Positions 6,419 to 13,024 of a stretch of DNA of 38,416 bases are shown one piece after another (the first letter of the stretch is position 1; each line of letters begins with the position of its first letter). Source of the DNA: a virus. A program made the translations under genes and the position numbers. The DNA lies in the IMG/VR virus record IMGVR_UViG_3300035070_001292, positions 1-38,416 of that record. One strand, 5' to 3'. The notes below the pieces were generated by a model that was not told where the DNA came from, did no database searches, and worked only from the letters and a program-made list of their open reading frames with translations.

Positions 6419-6664
6419 ATGGGCGACATGGGCGAATTGTTCAATGACATGAAGGAAAACACGAAAGCGCACCGAGCTGAAATGCTCAGGAAGGCGAACA
6501 CCGAAGGCTGGAAGCGCCACACCGAGTGGCATTACTCGCGAACGTTCAACGGCAAGCGCATGGACTGGTGGCCGAGTGGCGGAAAGGCTCAATACGATGG
6601 CCGGATGATCTACGGACACCACAAGGTAAACGCCAAGATCGCCGCGCTGCTCAATGCAACCTAA
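6419..6664 (+). CDS. Cassette gene: small phage-type protein with HYSRTFNGKRMDWWPSGGK motif
   Basis: An 81-residue protein with ATG 6419 behind AGAGG. The central stretch TEWHYSRTFNGKRMDWWPS followed by GGKAQYDGRM matches a small protein type I recall from phages and prophages; its function is unknown. It is basic and aromatic, so nucleic-acid binding is possible. The stop TAA (6662-6664) is inside the left core of attC-like site 4. Confidence 0.8.
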   Translation: MGDMGELFNDMKENTKAHRAEMLRKANTEGWKRHTEWHYSRTFNGKRMDWWPSGGKAQYDGRMIYGHHKVNAKIAALLNAT

Positions 6665-6715
6665 CGCAAAAATCACGGGCGGCGGTAGCCGTCCGAGTTG
6701 CGCGACTTGTTATAC
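6659..6715 (+). repeat. attC-like site 4
   Basis: ACCTAAC (6659-6665) fits the RYYYAAC consensus and GTTATAC (6709-6715) is close to GTTRRRY. A central hairpin, CGGGCGGC (6676-6683) with GCCGTCCG (6688-6695), has eight pairs (one G-T) around a GGTA loop. GCAA (6666-6669) can pair with TTGC (6698-6701). At 57 bp it has the length of a classic 59-base element, and it begins at the stop of the preceding ORF. Confidence 0.65.
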
Positions 6716-6738
6716 GGCTACAAACTACGGAGCTACTT

Positions 6739-6930
6739 ATGTACGACCATTTTAAAAAGCGGCCATACCCTGACAATGACGGGAATACGCACGATATTGA
6801 GTTTTTGCCATGCCCGTTTTGTGGTGACGACCCGCACGTAATGCCGAAGGGTAACAGCCATACGAAAAAAAAACGATCAGTTACGGTTAAGTGCAATACA
6901 TGCCGCATTGAACGAAGTGAGTCGGCTTGA
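6739..6930 (+). CDS. Cassette gene: Lar-like zinc-ribbon protein
   Basis: A 63-residue protein, ATG 6739 behind ACGGAG. The core LPCPFCGDDPHV, then VTVKCNTCRIE, is the CPxC...CxxC zinc-ribbon layout of Lar-type (restriction alleviation) proteins common in phages and prophages. Lar of Rac modulates type I restriction-modification, but most relatives are uncharacterised, so anti-restriction is only a hypothesis. A longer reading from 6526 would cross attC-like site 4 and is rejected. Confidence 0.8.
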   Translation: MYDHFKKRPYPDNDGNTHDIEFLPCPFCGDDPHVMPKGNSHTKKKRSVTVKCNTCRIERSESA

Positions 6931-6944
6931 ACGACTTGTTATGC
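6905..6944 (+). repeat. attC-like site 5 (degenerate left arm)
   Basis: The right arm CTTGAACGACTTGTTATGC (6926-6944) matches attC consensus well. The left side, within the end of the preceding gene, has GCAT (6905-6908), which pairs only with ATGC, and no clear TAAC core. It may be a truncated or recombined site. Confidence 0.45.
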
Positions 6945-6972
6945 ACCATTTGCGTGACGCCACGAAAATGGT
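6945..6972. repeat. Strong hairpin directly after attC-like site 5
   Basis: ACCATTT (6945-6951) pairs with AAATGGT (6966-6972), and CGTG (6953-6956) with CACG (6961-6964), giving eleven pairs with one internal G-A mismatch and an ACGC loop. No T-run follows on either strand, so it is not a standard terminator. It could be an attC-like fold in its own right or an mRNA stabiliser. Confidence 0.55.
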
Positions 6973-7009
6973 TTAGGTAAAAAAGATTAACCTTAGAGGT
7001 AAACCAAAA

Positions 7010-7189
7010 ATGGATATACGTGACGAGATTGCAGTGGCGGTACTGCCAGCAATATACAAAGAGTATTTTGATGAGTTCCGCAATAGCGGCGGAAAGATTG
7101 ACGAAAAATGGCGCGAAGGATTGGCGCTAGATGCCTACATGCTGGCTGATGCGATGATTGCAATGCGCGGAGCCAAGATTGGTGCATAA
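7010..7189 (+). CDS. Cassette gene: 59-residue phage-type hypothetical protein
   Basis: ATG 7010 follows AGAGG at about 10 bases. The protein begins MDIRDEIAVAVLPAIYKEYF and ends DAYMLADAMIAMRGAKIGA. Small proteins with an N-terminal IRDEIA stretch and a C-terminal AYxxADAMI(A/K)xR stretch are familiar in tailed-phage genomes, with no known function. It is wholly alpha-helical in character. Its stop TAA (7187-7189) overlaps the left core of the next attC-like site. Confidence 0.8.
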   Translation: MDIRDEIAVAVLPAIYKEYFDEFRNSGGKIDEKWREGLALDAYMLADAMIAMRGAKIGA

Positions 7190-7263
7190 CCATTGAGTTA
7201 AAGGGCGCAAGCCGAAGGCGCAGCGTCCAGCCCGTAAGGGCGACTTTGAACGAATTGTTATAC
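7184..7263 (+). repeat. attC-like site 6
   Basis: GCATAAC (7184-7190) and GTTATAC (7257-7263) are the cores. The right arm CTTTGAACGAATT is close to textbook attC, and the left arm CATTGAGTTAAAG is its imperfect complement. The centre contains GCCC-GTAA-GGGC (7230-7241) and other GC-rich short stems. At 80 bp it is the longest well-formed unit after site 1. The next ORF starts 15 bases after the core with its own GAGG. Confidence 0.65.
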
Positions 7264-7277
7264 ACCGAGGATATGTT

Positions 7278-7475
7278 ATGAAAAGTTGTAGCACATGCGT
7301 ATTTTTTGACGCACCAAAAGCTGGTGATGCTTGTGGAACTTGCCAGTACCCTGTACCTGAATATCTGCGAATTGGTGGATGCCCGTACATAAGCATGCCT
7401 GATTACAGCGGGGGAAACTGTGCAGTACACAAGAGCAGAGCTGAGTTAATTGAGGCTGCGAAAGAAGGTGTATAA
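7278..7475 (+). CDS. Cassette gene: Cys-rich 65-residue protein
   Basis: ATG 7278 with GAGG upstream (7267-7270). The N-terminal part has CSTCVFF, then GDACGTCQYPVP, then GGCPY and NCAVH: about seven Cys in two CxxC pairs plus singles, suggesting a small metal-binding domain. A charged helix follows (RAELIEAAKEG). I do not know the family, although small proteins beginning CxxCxFF are common in phages. Its stop codon is followed by TAAC/GTTA remnants of a further site. Confidence 0.75.
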   Translation: MKSCSTCVFFDAPKAGDACGTCQYPVPEYLRIGGCPYISMPDYSGGNCAVHKSRAELIEAAKEGV

Positions 7476-7491
7476 CATGATTTATACGTTA
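7470..7491 (+). repeat. Possible collapsed attC remnant at array end
   Basis: GTATAAC (7470-7476) overlaps the stop of the last cassette ORF, exactly as in the complete sites. GTTA follows at 7488-7491 with only 11 bases between. The normal right arm is missing. This may be the cut end of the array, marking the return to phage sequence before the primase-helicase start at 7515. Confidence 0.35.
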
Positions 7492-7514
7492 AATGTTTTG
7501 ACTGGGGTTTAAAT

Positions 7515-9179
7515 ATGGGTAAGTGTGTATTAAAGATTAATCACGATGATTGTGGGTCTAGCGATGGCTTACAAGTGTTTGCACAAGATGACGGCTCGCT
7601 AGATGGCTTCTGTTACGCTTGTAGTACGTTTGTATCCAACCCACTTGGTGATGGTAAAAGGTTGTCTGATATACCACCTGAGCAACGTCTGTGTAAGTCT
7701 GACGAAGAGGTTCGAGAGGAGTTAGATGACATAGCTTCCTGTACAACTGTTGACTTACCTACGCGAAGGTTAAGAGCTAATGTACTTGAACAGTTTGGTG
7801 TTAAGGTTGGTGTATCTAGCAGGGATGGTAAGACTCCAACTGTAGTGTTCTTCCCTTACTATAAGGACGGAGTGCTTACAGGTTATAAAGCTCGTTCACT
7901 AGAGGCTAAAAGGTTTTGGGCTGTTGGTAGTATTAAAGATGCTGACTTGTTTGGTTGGGAACAAGCTAAACAGTCAGGAGCTTCGCGCCTAATCATTACT
8001 GAGGGCGAGTTTGATGCTTGTGCCTTAACCAAAGTGTTTGAGTTGTACGAAGAGGAGAAGTATAAACATACAATACCTGCTGTAGTAAGCTTACCATCAG
8101 GTGTGAGTAGTGTTGAGAAGGTGTTAGGTAAGCACTTGCAAGATATTAACAGATTGTTTAGAGATGTTAGCTTCGCTTTTGACGATGATGAGCCAGGCCG
8201 TGAGGCTCTTGTAAAGGCTTGTGCCTTGCTACCACTAGCCACAACTATTAATCTGCCACTTAAAGATGCTAACGAGTGTTTGATTAAAGGTAAAGGTAAA
8301 GAGGCTTATCAAGCAGCTAAGTGGAAAGCTGTTGTACCTAAGAACTCCCGCCTAATATCACTAGACTCTGTTTGGGAGTCAGCTAAAGAGCCAGCTAAAT
8401 TTGGTGTTAGTTGGCCTTGGAAGCACATTACAGAGGTTACGAGAGGCATTAGGACTGGTGAGACAATTTACATAGGTGCTGCTCAGAAGATGGGTAAGTC
8501 TGAGGTTGTTAACTCGCTAGCTGACCACTTGGTTCGTGAACATAACTGGAAGATTCTGTTAGCTAAACCAGAGGAGTCTAACGCTAAGACAGCTAAACTA
8601 CTTGCAGGCAAGGCTGTACAAGCTAGGTTCCATGACCCTCGTGTGGAGTTTGACCTAGAGAAGTTTGAAAAAGCTGGTGAGATGTTGCTTGGTGATAAGA
8701 TTTATATGCTTAACTTATATCAGCATTTAGGTTGGTCATCACTTAAGACAGATATTATAGTAGCTTCTCAGTTAGGTGTTAAGGCTGTGTTCATTGACCC
8801 AATCACTAACCTAACGAATGGTATGAACTCTGCTGAAGCTAACACTAAGTTGCAAGAGATTGCACAAGACTTAGCAGCTATGGCTAAAGATTTAGATATT
8901 GTAATCTTCATCTTCTGCCACCTCCGTAACCCAGAGAGTGGACTAGATCATACAAGAGGTGGTAAGGTTTTAACCTCTCAGTTTGCTGGTAGTAGGGCTA
9001 TGGGGAGGTCTTGTAATTATATGTTTGGTATTGAAGGTAACAAAGATCCAGAGCTTCCAGAAGACCAACGTAACATTCGACACTTAGTTCTACTAGATGA
9101 TCGTGAGTATGGTGAGTCTGGTAGTTTTAGTTTATATTGGGATAAGGATACAACAATGTTTAATGAGGTTGTGGTATGA
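7515..9179 (+). CDS. Primase-helicase (T7 gp4-like, DnaB-type)
   Basis: A 554-residue bifunctional replication protein. The N-terminus has a zinc-ribbon pattern (C4, H10, C13, C33, C36). The TOPRIM primase core shows ITEGEFDACAL (catalytic Glu) and FAFDDDEPGREA. The RecA-like helicase has Walker A GAAQKMGKS (321-329), Walker B VFIDP (Asp 428) and a sensor stretch IFIFCHLRNP. It should unwind DNA at the fork and make primers. The start has a modest GGGG ribosome binding site. The stop overlaps the sigma gene as ATGA, so the two are co-translated. Confidence 0.95.
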   Translation: MGKCVLKINHDDCGSSDGLQVFAQDDGSLDGFCYACSTFVSNPLGDGKRLSDIPPEQRLCKSDEEVREELDDIASCTTVDLPTRRLRANVLEQFGVKVGVSSRDGKTPTVVFFPYYKDGVLTGYKARSLEAKRFWAVGSIKDADLFGWEQAKQSGASRLIITEGEFDACALTKVFELYEEEKYKHTIPAVVSLPSGVSSVEKVLGKHLQDINRLFRDVSFAFDDDEPGREALVKACALLPLATTINLPLKDANECLIKGKGKEAYQAAKWKAVVPKNSRLISLDSVWESAKEPAKFGVSWPWKHITEVTRGIRTGETIYIGAAQKMGKSEVVNSLADHLVREHNWKILLAKPEESNAKTAKLLAGKAVQARFHDPRVEFDLEKFEKAGEMLLGDKIYMLNLYQHLGWSSLKTDIIVASQLGVKAVFIDPITNLTNGMNSAEANTKLQEIAQDLAAMAKDLDIVIFIFCHLRNPESGLDHTRGGKVLTSQFAGSRAMGRSCNYMFGIEGNKDPELPEDQRNIRHLVLLDDREYGESGSFSLYWDKDTTMFNEVVV

Positions 9180-9667
9180 CACGAGATGAGTTGATTAGTG
9201 AGCATTACCAAATGCACTATGGTAGTTTGATTAAGTTCTTCTCTTACAGGCATTACGGTAATGAGCAGGATGCTGAGGATATTGTACACGAAGCTTACGC
9301 TCGCGCCTTAAAGTATTTTGATTCTTACGATGCAGAAAGAACGAAGTTCACCACTTGGTTTGGTAAGATTATTGTCAACTGTGAACGTGACTTATTGAGA
9401 GCTAGGTTGCGTAATGGTTCAACTGAAGAGTTCGACGAAGAGTTGTATGACCCAGTGTTTGAAGACCACGCATTGCGACAGGATTTTATGAATCTTCGTG
9501 GTCATATTGACAGATGCAAACAAGAGGTCAGAGAAGTCTTAACTCTATACTACATTTATCAATATAGCCTAAGCGATATTGCCTCTTTACTTCCAATGTT
9601 TAAGTATAAGCAGATTGATAATATGGTTAAGGACTTTCGTAATAGAGTGATTAAGAAACTTAGTTGA
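9176..9667 (+). CDS. ECF-type RNA polymerase sigma factor
   Basis: A 163-residue protein with two sigma domains. Region 2 (about residues 15-80) includes NEQDAEDIVHEAYARALKYF and FTTWFGKIIVNCERDLLRAR, typical of sigma-70/ECF region 2. Region 4 (about 115-160) has REVLTLYYIYQYSLSDIASL followed by a recognition-helix-like segment. Phage phiEco32 gp36 is a known ECF-like phage sigma factor that directs host RNA polymerase to viral promoters; this gene probably does the same for the structural operon (inference). Translational coupling to the helicase makes it an early/middle product. Confidence 0.88.
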   Translation: MTRDELISEHYQMHYGSLIKFFSYRHYGNEQDAEDIVHEAYARALKYFDSYDAERTKFTTWFGKIIVNCERDLLRARLRNGSTEEFDEELYDPVFEDHALRQDFMNLRGHIDRCKQEVREVLTLYYIYQYSLSDIASLLPMFKYKQIDNMVKDFRNRVIKKLS

Positions 9668-9674
9668 GGTTGGT

Positions 9675-9920
9675 ATGCGTAAACCATATAAAAACGGGTC
9701 AAGCTATATTGTACTTATTGTTGACTGTGGTATATTAGGGAGTCAGGAATTAACAGTTCACTATGACTGGGAGACAGGCTCTCCTGGCGGTTTTGATGAA
9801 CCACCTACACACCCAGACCTAAGTGTTACGTCAGTAACTATCTACGGCTCCGAGGTTAACTTGTGCGACAGTGCTTTAGACGAGATTACAGATTATGTTA
9901 AAGAGGAGGTTAACTTTTGA
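9675..9920 (+). CDS. Conserved phage hypothetical protein
   Basis: An 81-residue acidic protein, ATG 9675 behind GAGG. The layout (beta strand LTVHYDWETGSPGGFDEPP, then VTSVTIYGSEVNL, then an acidic helix LDEITDYVKEEV) matches a small protein often seen in phage replication regions. Its function is unknown. It lies between the sigma and polymerase genes in the same direction, with a short gap on each side. Confidence 0.8.
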   Translation: MRKPYKNGSSYIVLIVDCGILGSQELTVHYDWETGSPGGFDEPPTHPDLSVTSVTIYGSEVNLCDSALDEITDYVKEEVNF

Positions 9921-9947
9921 AGGTGTTAATTGGTTGTGAGTGTGTTT

Positions 9948-10115
9948 ATGAGTTTTAATTGTAGCTCTTATAATGTGGAGTCAAACCCTAAACCTTGTCC
10001 ACACCACTTAGTAGTTGACTTGTGTGGGCAGTGTATTAGGGAGCAGCGTGAATGCAGTGGAGGGGTCAACAGTGCGCATGTGTGTAAGGAGCTGAAGAGT
10101 GGTATTGGACGGTAA
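9948..10115 (+). CDS. Small Cys-rich ORF, hypothetical
   Basis: A 55-residue reading frame from ATG 9948 (TTG 9930 is an alternative). It contains KPCPHHLVVDLCGQCIREQR, a CPHH-CxxC arrangement that could bind zinc. The ribosome binding site is weak. Just upstream, a 13-codon frame (TTG 9917) encodes KVLIGCECVYEF, resembling the start of a phage methyltransferase-like protein family, so the gap may contain gene debris. Function unknown; gene status moderate. Confidence 0.45.
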   Translation: MSFNCSSYNVESNPKPCPHHLVVDLCGQCIREQRECSGGVNSAHVCKELKSGIGR

Positions 10116-10182
10116 GCATTATCCGTATGTTCGACATCGCTTGATACAGTAACCAGCACTCAGTTTTTGGTTAGAGGTTATT

Positions 10183-12033
10183 ATGAAGATTAGTGTGTTT
10201 GACTTAGAGTGTGACGGGTTTAACCCAACTAAAATACATGTGCTAAGTCACTATACTGATGGTGTTATGGAAAGCACAGATGACTATAATAAAATGCGTT
10301 CTTGGATGAATGAGACGCAGGTAATGGTCGCACATAATTGTGTAAGGTTTGATCTACCTGTCCTGAGACGCTTATTGGGTGTTGATACAAAATGCAAAGT
10401 TGTTGACACACTTGCCTTGTCGTGGTACTTATTCCCTCAACGAGTAAAGCATGGTCTTGAAAGTTGGGGCGAAGATTTTGGTATTAAGAAACCTATTGTA
10501 GAGGATTGGGCTACACTATCTTACGAAGAGTATAAGCATCGTTGTGAAGAAGATGTTAAGATTAACGTAAGGTTGTGGAAGAGGTGTTGGGAATATCTAC
10601 TGAAGTTATACGGCTCTGACGTAGAGGTTTGGAAGTTTATAGATTATGTAATGTTTAAGATGGAGTGTGCAGCTAAACAAGAGTTAGTTAAGTGGAAGCT
10701 TGATGTAGATAGGGCTACAAGACTGCTTGAAACACTAGAGCTTGTTAAGGAGGAGCGTACAATTGGTTTAGCAAATGTAATGCCTAAGCTACCTGTTTAC
10801 AAGGTTGTAAACAAACCTAAGAAGTTGTATAAAGTTAATGGTCAGTTAACTAGCTTAGGTGCTAGCTGGTTTAAATTGCTAGCAGAGTTAGGGTTTCCTG
10901 AGTCACACGAAGAGGTTGTACGAATAGTTAGTGGTTATGAAGAACCAAACCCAGGCTCCGTTAAGCAGGTTAAGGATTGGTTATATAGCTTAGGTTGGGT
11001 TCCTGAAACTTTTAGTTTCAATCGTGACAAAGTTACTGGTGAGGTGTCAAAAATACCACAGGTTAATGTTAAAGGCTCTGGTGTTTGTGAGAGCGTTAAG
11101 AAGTTATATGACAAAGAGCCTAGCCTAGAGTTGTTAGATGGTTTAGCAATCGTGTCACATAGAGTTGGTGTTGTTAAGGGCTTCTTGTCAAACGTAGATG
11201 AGCAAGGTTTTTTGCAAGCAAGGGTTGAAGGTTTAACAAACACACTACGGTTTAAACACTCTGTAATTGTTAACTTGCCTGGTGTTGACAAACCCTATGG
11301 TGAAGATATAAGAGGGTGCCTCATTACGCCAGATGGTTATGAGTTGGTTGGCTCTGATATGTCTTCGTTAGAAGATAGGACTAAGCAACATTATATGTGG
11401 GACTATGACCCAGAGTATGTAAGGGAGATGATGACTCCTGACTTTGACCCACACATTGACTTGGCGTTGTTTGCTAATGCACTAACAAAAGAGCAAGCTG
11501 ATGATTTTAAATCTGGTAATCACACTAAGGAGGTTAAGTCTGTTCGACATGTATACAAGCAAGTGAACTATGCCTGCGTGTACGGGGCTGGAGGGGCCAC
11601 TGTAGGCAGGGCCGCTGGCGTAGGTAAGGATGCTGGAGAACGTCTCGTAGAGGCTTACTGGAAGCGTAATTGGTCGGTTAAATCTGTAGCTGAGGCTCAA
11701 CGAGTTAAGACAGTGTTTGGGCAGATGTGGTTGTACAACCCAGTGTCTAAGTTCTGGTATAGCTTACGAGCTGAGAAGGATAGGTTTTCAACACTTAATC
11801 AAGGTACTGGTGTCTATTGCTTTGACACATGGTTGAAGCATGTTTATAATGGTGGTATGCCTATTTGTGGGCAGTTCCATGACGAGTTTATTGGTATTAT
11901 CAAGCTCGGCCTTCGTGAGAGGGCCGTTAATCACATTAACGAAGCCATGAGGTTAACTAATGAAGAGTTGAAGTTAAACAGAGAGTTAGGTTGTTCTATA
12001 CAGTTTGGTTGCAATTATTCGGAGATACATTAA
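10183..12033 (+). CDS. Family A DNA polymerase with 3'-5' exonuclease (T7 gp5-like)
   Basis: The replicative polymerase, 616 residues. The N-terminal DnaQ-like proofreading domain shows FDLECDG (D7, E9), AHNCVRFDLPVL (D57) and a late RCEEDVKIN (D124). Polymerase motif A is GSDMSSLED (D392), motif B RHVYKQVNYACVYG (R455, K459, Y463), and motif C FHDEF (H566-D567-E568). Tyr463 aligns with E. coli Phe762 and T7 Tyr526; Phe or Tyr there is generally found in lytic phages. ATG 10183 follows TTAGAGG. No intein is present. Confidence 0.95.
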   Translation: MKISVFDLECDGFNPTKIHVLSHYTDGVMESTDDYNKMRSWMNETQVMVAHNCVRFDLPVLRRLLGVDTKCKVVDTLALSWYLFPQRVKHGLESWGEDFGIKKPIVEDWATLSYEEYKHRCEEDVKINVRLWKRCWEYLLKLYGSDVEVWKFIDYVMFKMECAAKQELVKWKLDVDRATRLLETLELVKEERTIGLANVMPKLPVYKVVNKPKKLYKVNGQLTSLGASWFKLLAELGFPESHEEVVRIVSGYEEPNPGSVKQVKDWLYSLGWVPETFSFNRDKVTGEVSKIPQVNVKGSGVCESVKKLYDKEPSLELLDGLAIVSHRVGVVKGFLSNVDEQGFLQARVEGLTNTLRFKHSVIVNLPGVDKPYGEDIRGCLITPDGYELVGSDMSSLEDRTKQHYMWDYDPEYVREMMTPDFDPHIDLALFANALTKEQADDFKSGNHTKEVKSVRHVYKQVNYACVYGAGGATVGRAAGVGKDAGERLVEAYWKRNWSVKSVAEAQRVKTVFGQMWLYNPVSKFWYSLRAEKDRFSTLNQGTGVYCFDTWLKHVYNGGMPICGQFHDEFIGIIKLGLRERAVNHINEAMRLTNEELKLNRELGCSIQFGCNYSEIH

Positions 12034-12034
12034 T

Positions 12035-12718
12035 ATGTCACTCAATATTAAAGAAATGAAAAGTAGTGGTGGAAGCTCTAATCGTGCTGAGCCACTAGAG
12101 CCTGGTTCATATCCAGCTCGTGTTGTACAAATCATTGACCTTGGTGTGCAAGCAAGTCCACCAAACAGTGCCTACCCTAAACCACCACAACACATGATTA
12201 GTGTAACCTATGAGTTGTGTGATGAGTTCTTGAAGGATGAAGCTGGTGAGGATTTGAAAGATAAACCTCGTTGGGTTAGTGAAGACTTTAACCTAATGCC
12301 TCTTGACAAGGACTTGGCTACCTCCACTAAGCGTTATAAAGCATTAGACCCTAATGACACTTGTGACGGAGACATTACTCGGTTAATTGGTTGCTGTGGT
12401 ATGGTTAGTATTGTGCAACGCAAGTCTCGTGACGGTTTGAAAGTGTATAACAATGTAGCTGGTGTTGCACCAGTACGAGCTAAGGCCGCAGCAACAATGC
12501 CTGAGTTGGTTAATGTCGGTAAGGTGTTTGTTTTGTCTGAGCCAGACTTGGATGTGTTTAACTCCCTACCAGACTTCTTGAAAGAGAAGATTAAAGGTAA
12601 TTTGAAGTATCAGGGCAGTCCATTGCAGCGTTTGTTAGAAGGTGGGCAAGCTCCTATTAAAGAGTCAGCAACCAATGTTGTTGCTGAAACACAAGACGAT
12701 GATGATAGTTGGGGTTAA
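12035..12718 (+). CDS. Single-stranded DNA-binding protein
   Basis: A 227-residue protein translated one base after the polymerase stop (GGAG upstream of ATG 12035; the longer GTG-started frame overlaps the polymerase and is not needed). The core EPGSYPARVVQIIDLGVQ, then HMISVTYELCDEF, resembles the OB-fold of phage SSB-like proteins encoded beside T7-like polymerases. The C-terminus ends in the acidic aromatic tail DDDDSWG, typical for SSBs that recruit polymerase and helicase. The assignment rests on tail, context and pattern rather than a catalytic signature. Confidence 0.75.
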   Translation: MSLNIKEMKSSGGSSNRAEPLEPGSYPARVVQIIDLGVQASPPNSAYPKPPQHMISVTYELCDEFLKDEAGEDLKDKPRWVSEDFNLMPLDKDLATSTKRYKALDPNDTCDGDITRLIGCCGMVSIVQRKSRDGLKVYNNVAGVAPVRAKAAATMPELVNVGKVFVLSEPDLDVFNSLPDFLKEKIKGNLKYQGSPLQRLLEGGQAPIKESATNVVAETQDDDDSWG

Positions 12719-12721
12719 TAG

Positions 12722-13024
12722 ATGAGTAAATTAGTAGAGGTTGGCCAGTTTTACAAAGTTGCTAAGGATGACTTCAAGGAGGAGTTTGGCATTGGTAAGG
12801 GTGTTGTAGTGCTTGCTGTTGGTGAGGGTCTCTTCCCCATTAGTGAGACAGACCCATACCTGCGACGAGTGTACTTTGCCATTACACCTTTCGACAATGG
12901 CACTTTAGACCTTAACGAGAAGCCCATTGTAGTAGCTGCTGAAAGTTTAGAGTTCTTGTCTGACAAAGAGCAAGAAGACTTACAAGCTATGCTTAAGGTG
13001 TTCGAGGATAGCTTACCTCAATGA
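12722..13024 (+). CDS. Hypothetical replication-operon protein
   Basis: A 100-residue acidic protein, ATG 12722 three bases after the SSB stop. It begins MSKLVEVGQFYKVAKDDF with a beta-rich centre and an acidic helical C-terminus (DKEQEDLQAMLKVFEDSL). No family is recognised. The stop overlaps the exonuclease start (ATGA), implying coordinated production with SSB and exonuclease. Confidence 0.75.
   Translation: MSKLVEVGQFYKVAKDDFKEEFGIGKGVVVLAVGEGLFPISETDPYLRRVYFAITPFDNGTLDLNEKPIVVAAESLEFLSDKEQEDLQAMLKVFEDSLPQ

Larger units (their letters stand above)
5471..7491 (+). mobile_element. Integron-like gene-cassette array (attC sites, no integrase)
   Basis: Small plus-strand ORFs alternate with imperfect palindromes ending in GTTA plus a few bases. 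The bases before GTTA are related in each unit: CTCGAATGAGTT, CTTTCAGCGAGTA, CTTGAGCGACAA, GTTGCGCGACTT, CTTGAACGACTT and CTTTGAACGAATT. This is the pattern of the right arm of integron attC sites. In several units the left arm, ending in TAAC, overlaps the stop of the preceding ORF, as in true cassettes. Base composition and codon choice look more GC-rich than flanking phage genes. No IntI gene is visible, so this would be a cassette cluster lacking an integrase. Phage replication genes resume at 7515. Confidence 0.7.

Noticed and set aside
6526-6930. 134-residue plus-strand frame joining two cassette genes
   Set aside because: It runs out of frame through the end of the 6419 gene and across attC-like site 4. 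The 63-residue Lar-like protein from ATG 6739 with its own ribosome binding site explains the real coding part.
6945-6972. Rho-independent terminator in the cassette array
   Set aside because: The hairpin is strong, but no T-run follows on either strand.
5471-7491. CRISPR array or simple tandem repeat explanation for the spaced palindromes
   Set aside because: Spacers are ORF-sized and variable, and only the arms are similar; this fits attC cassettes, not CRISPR repeats.
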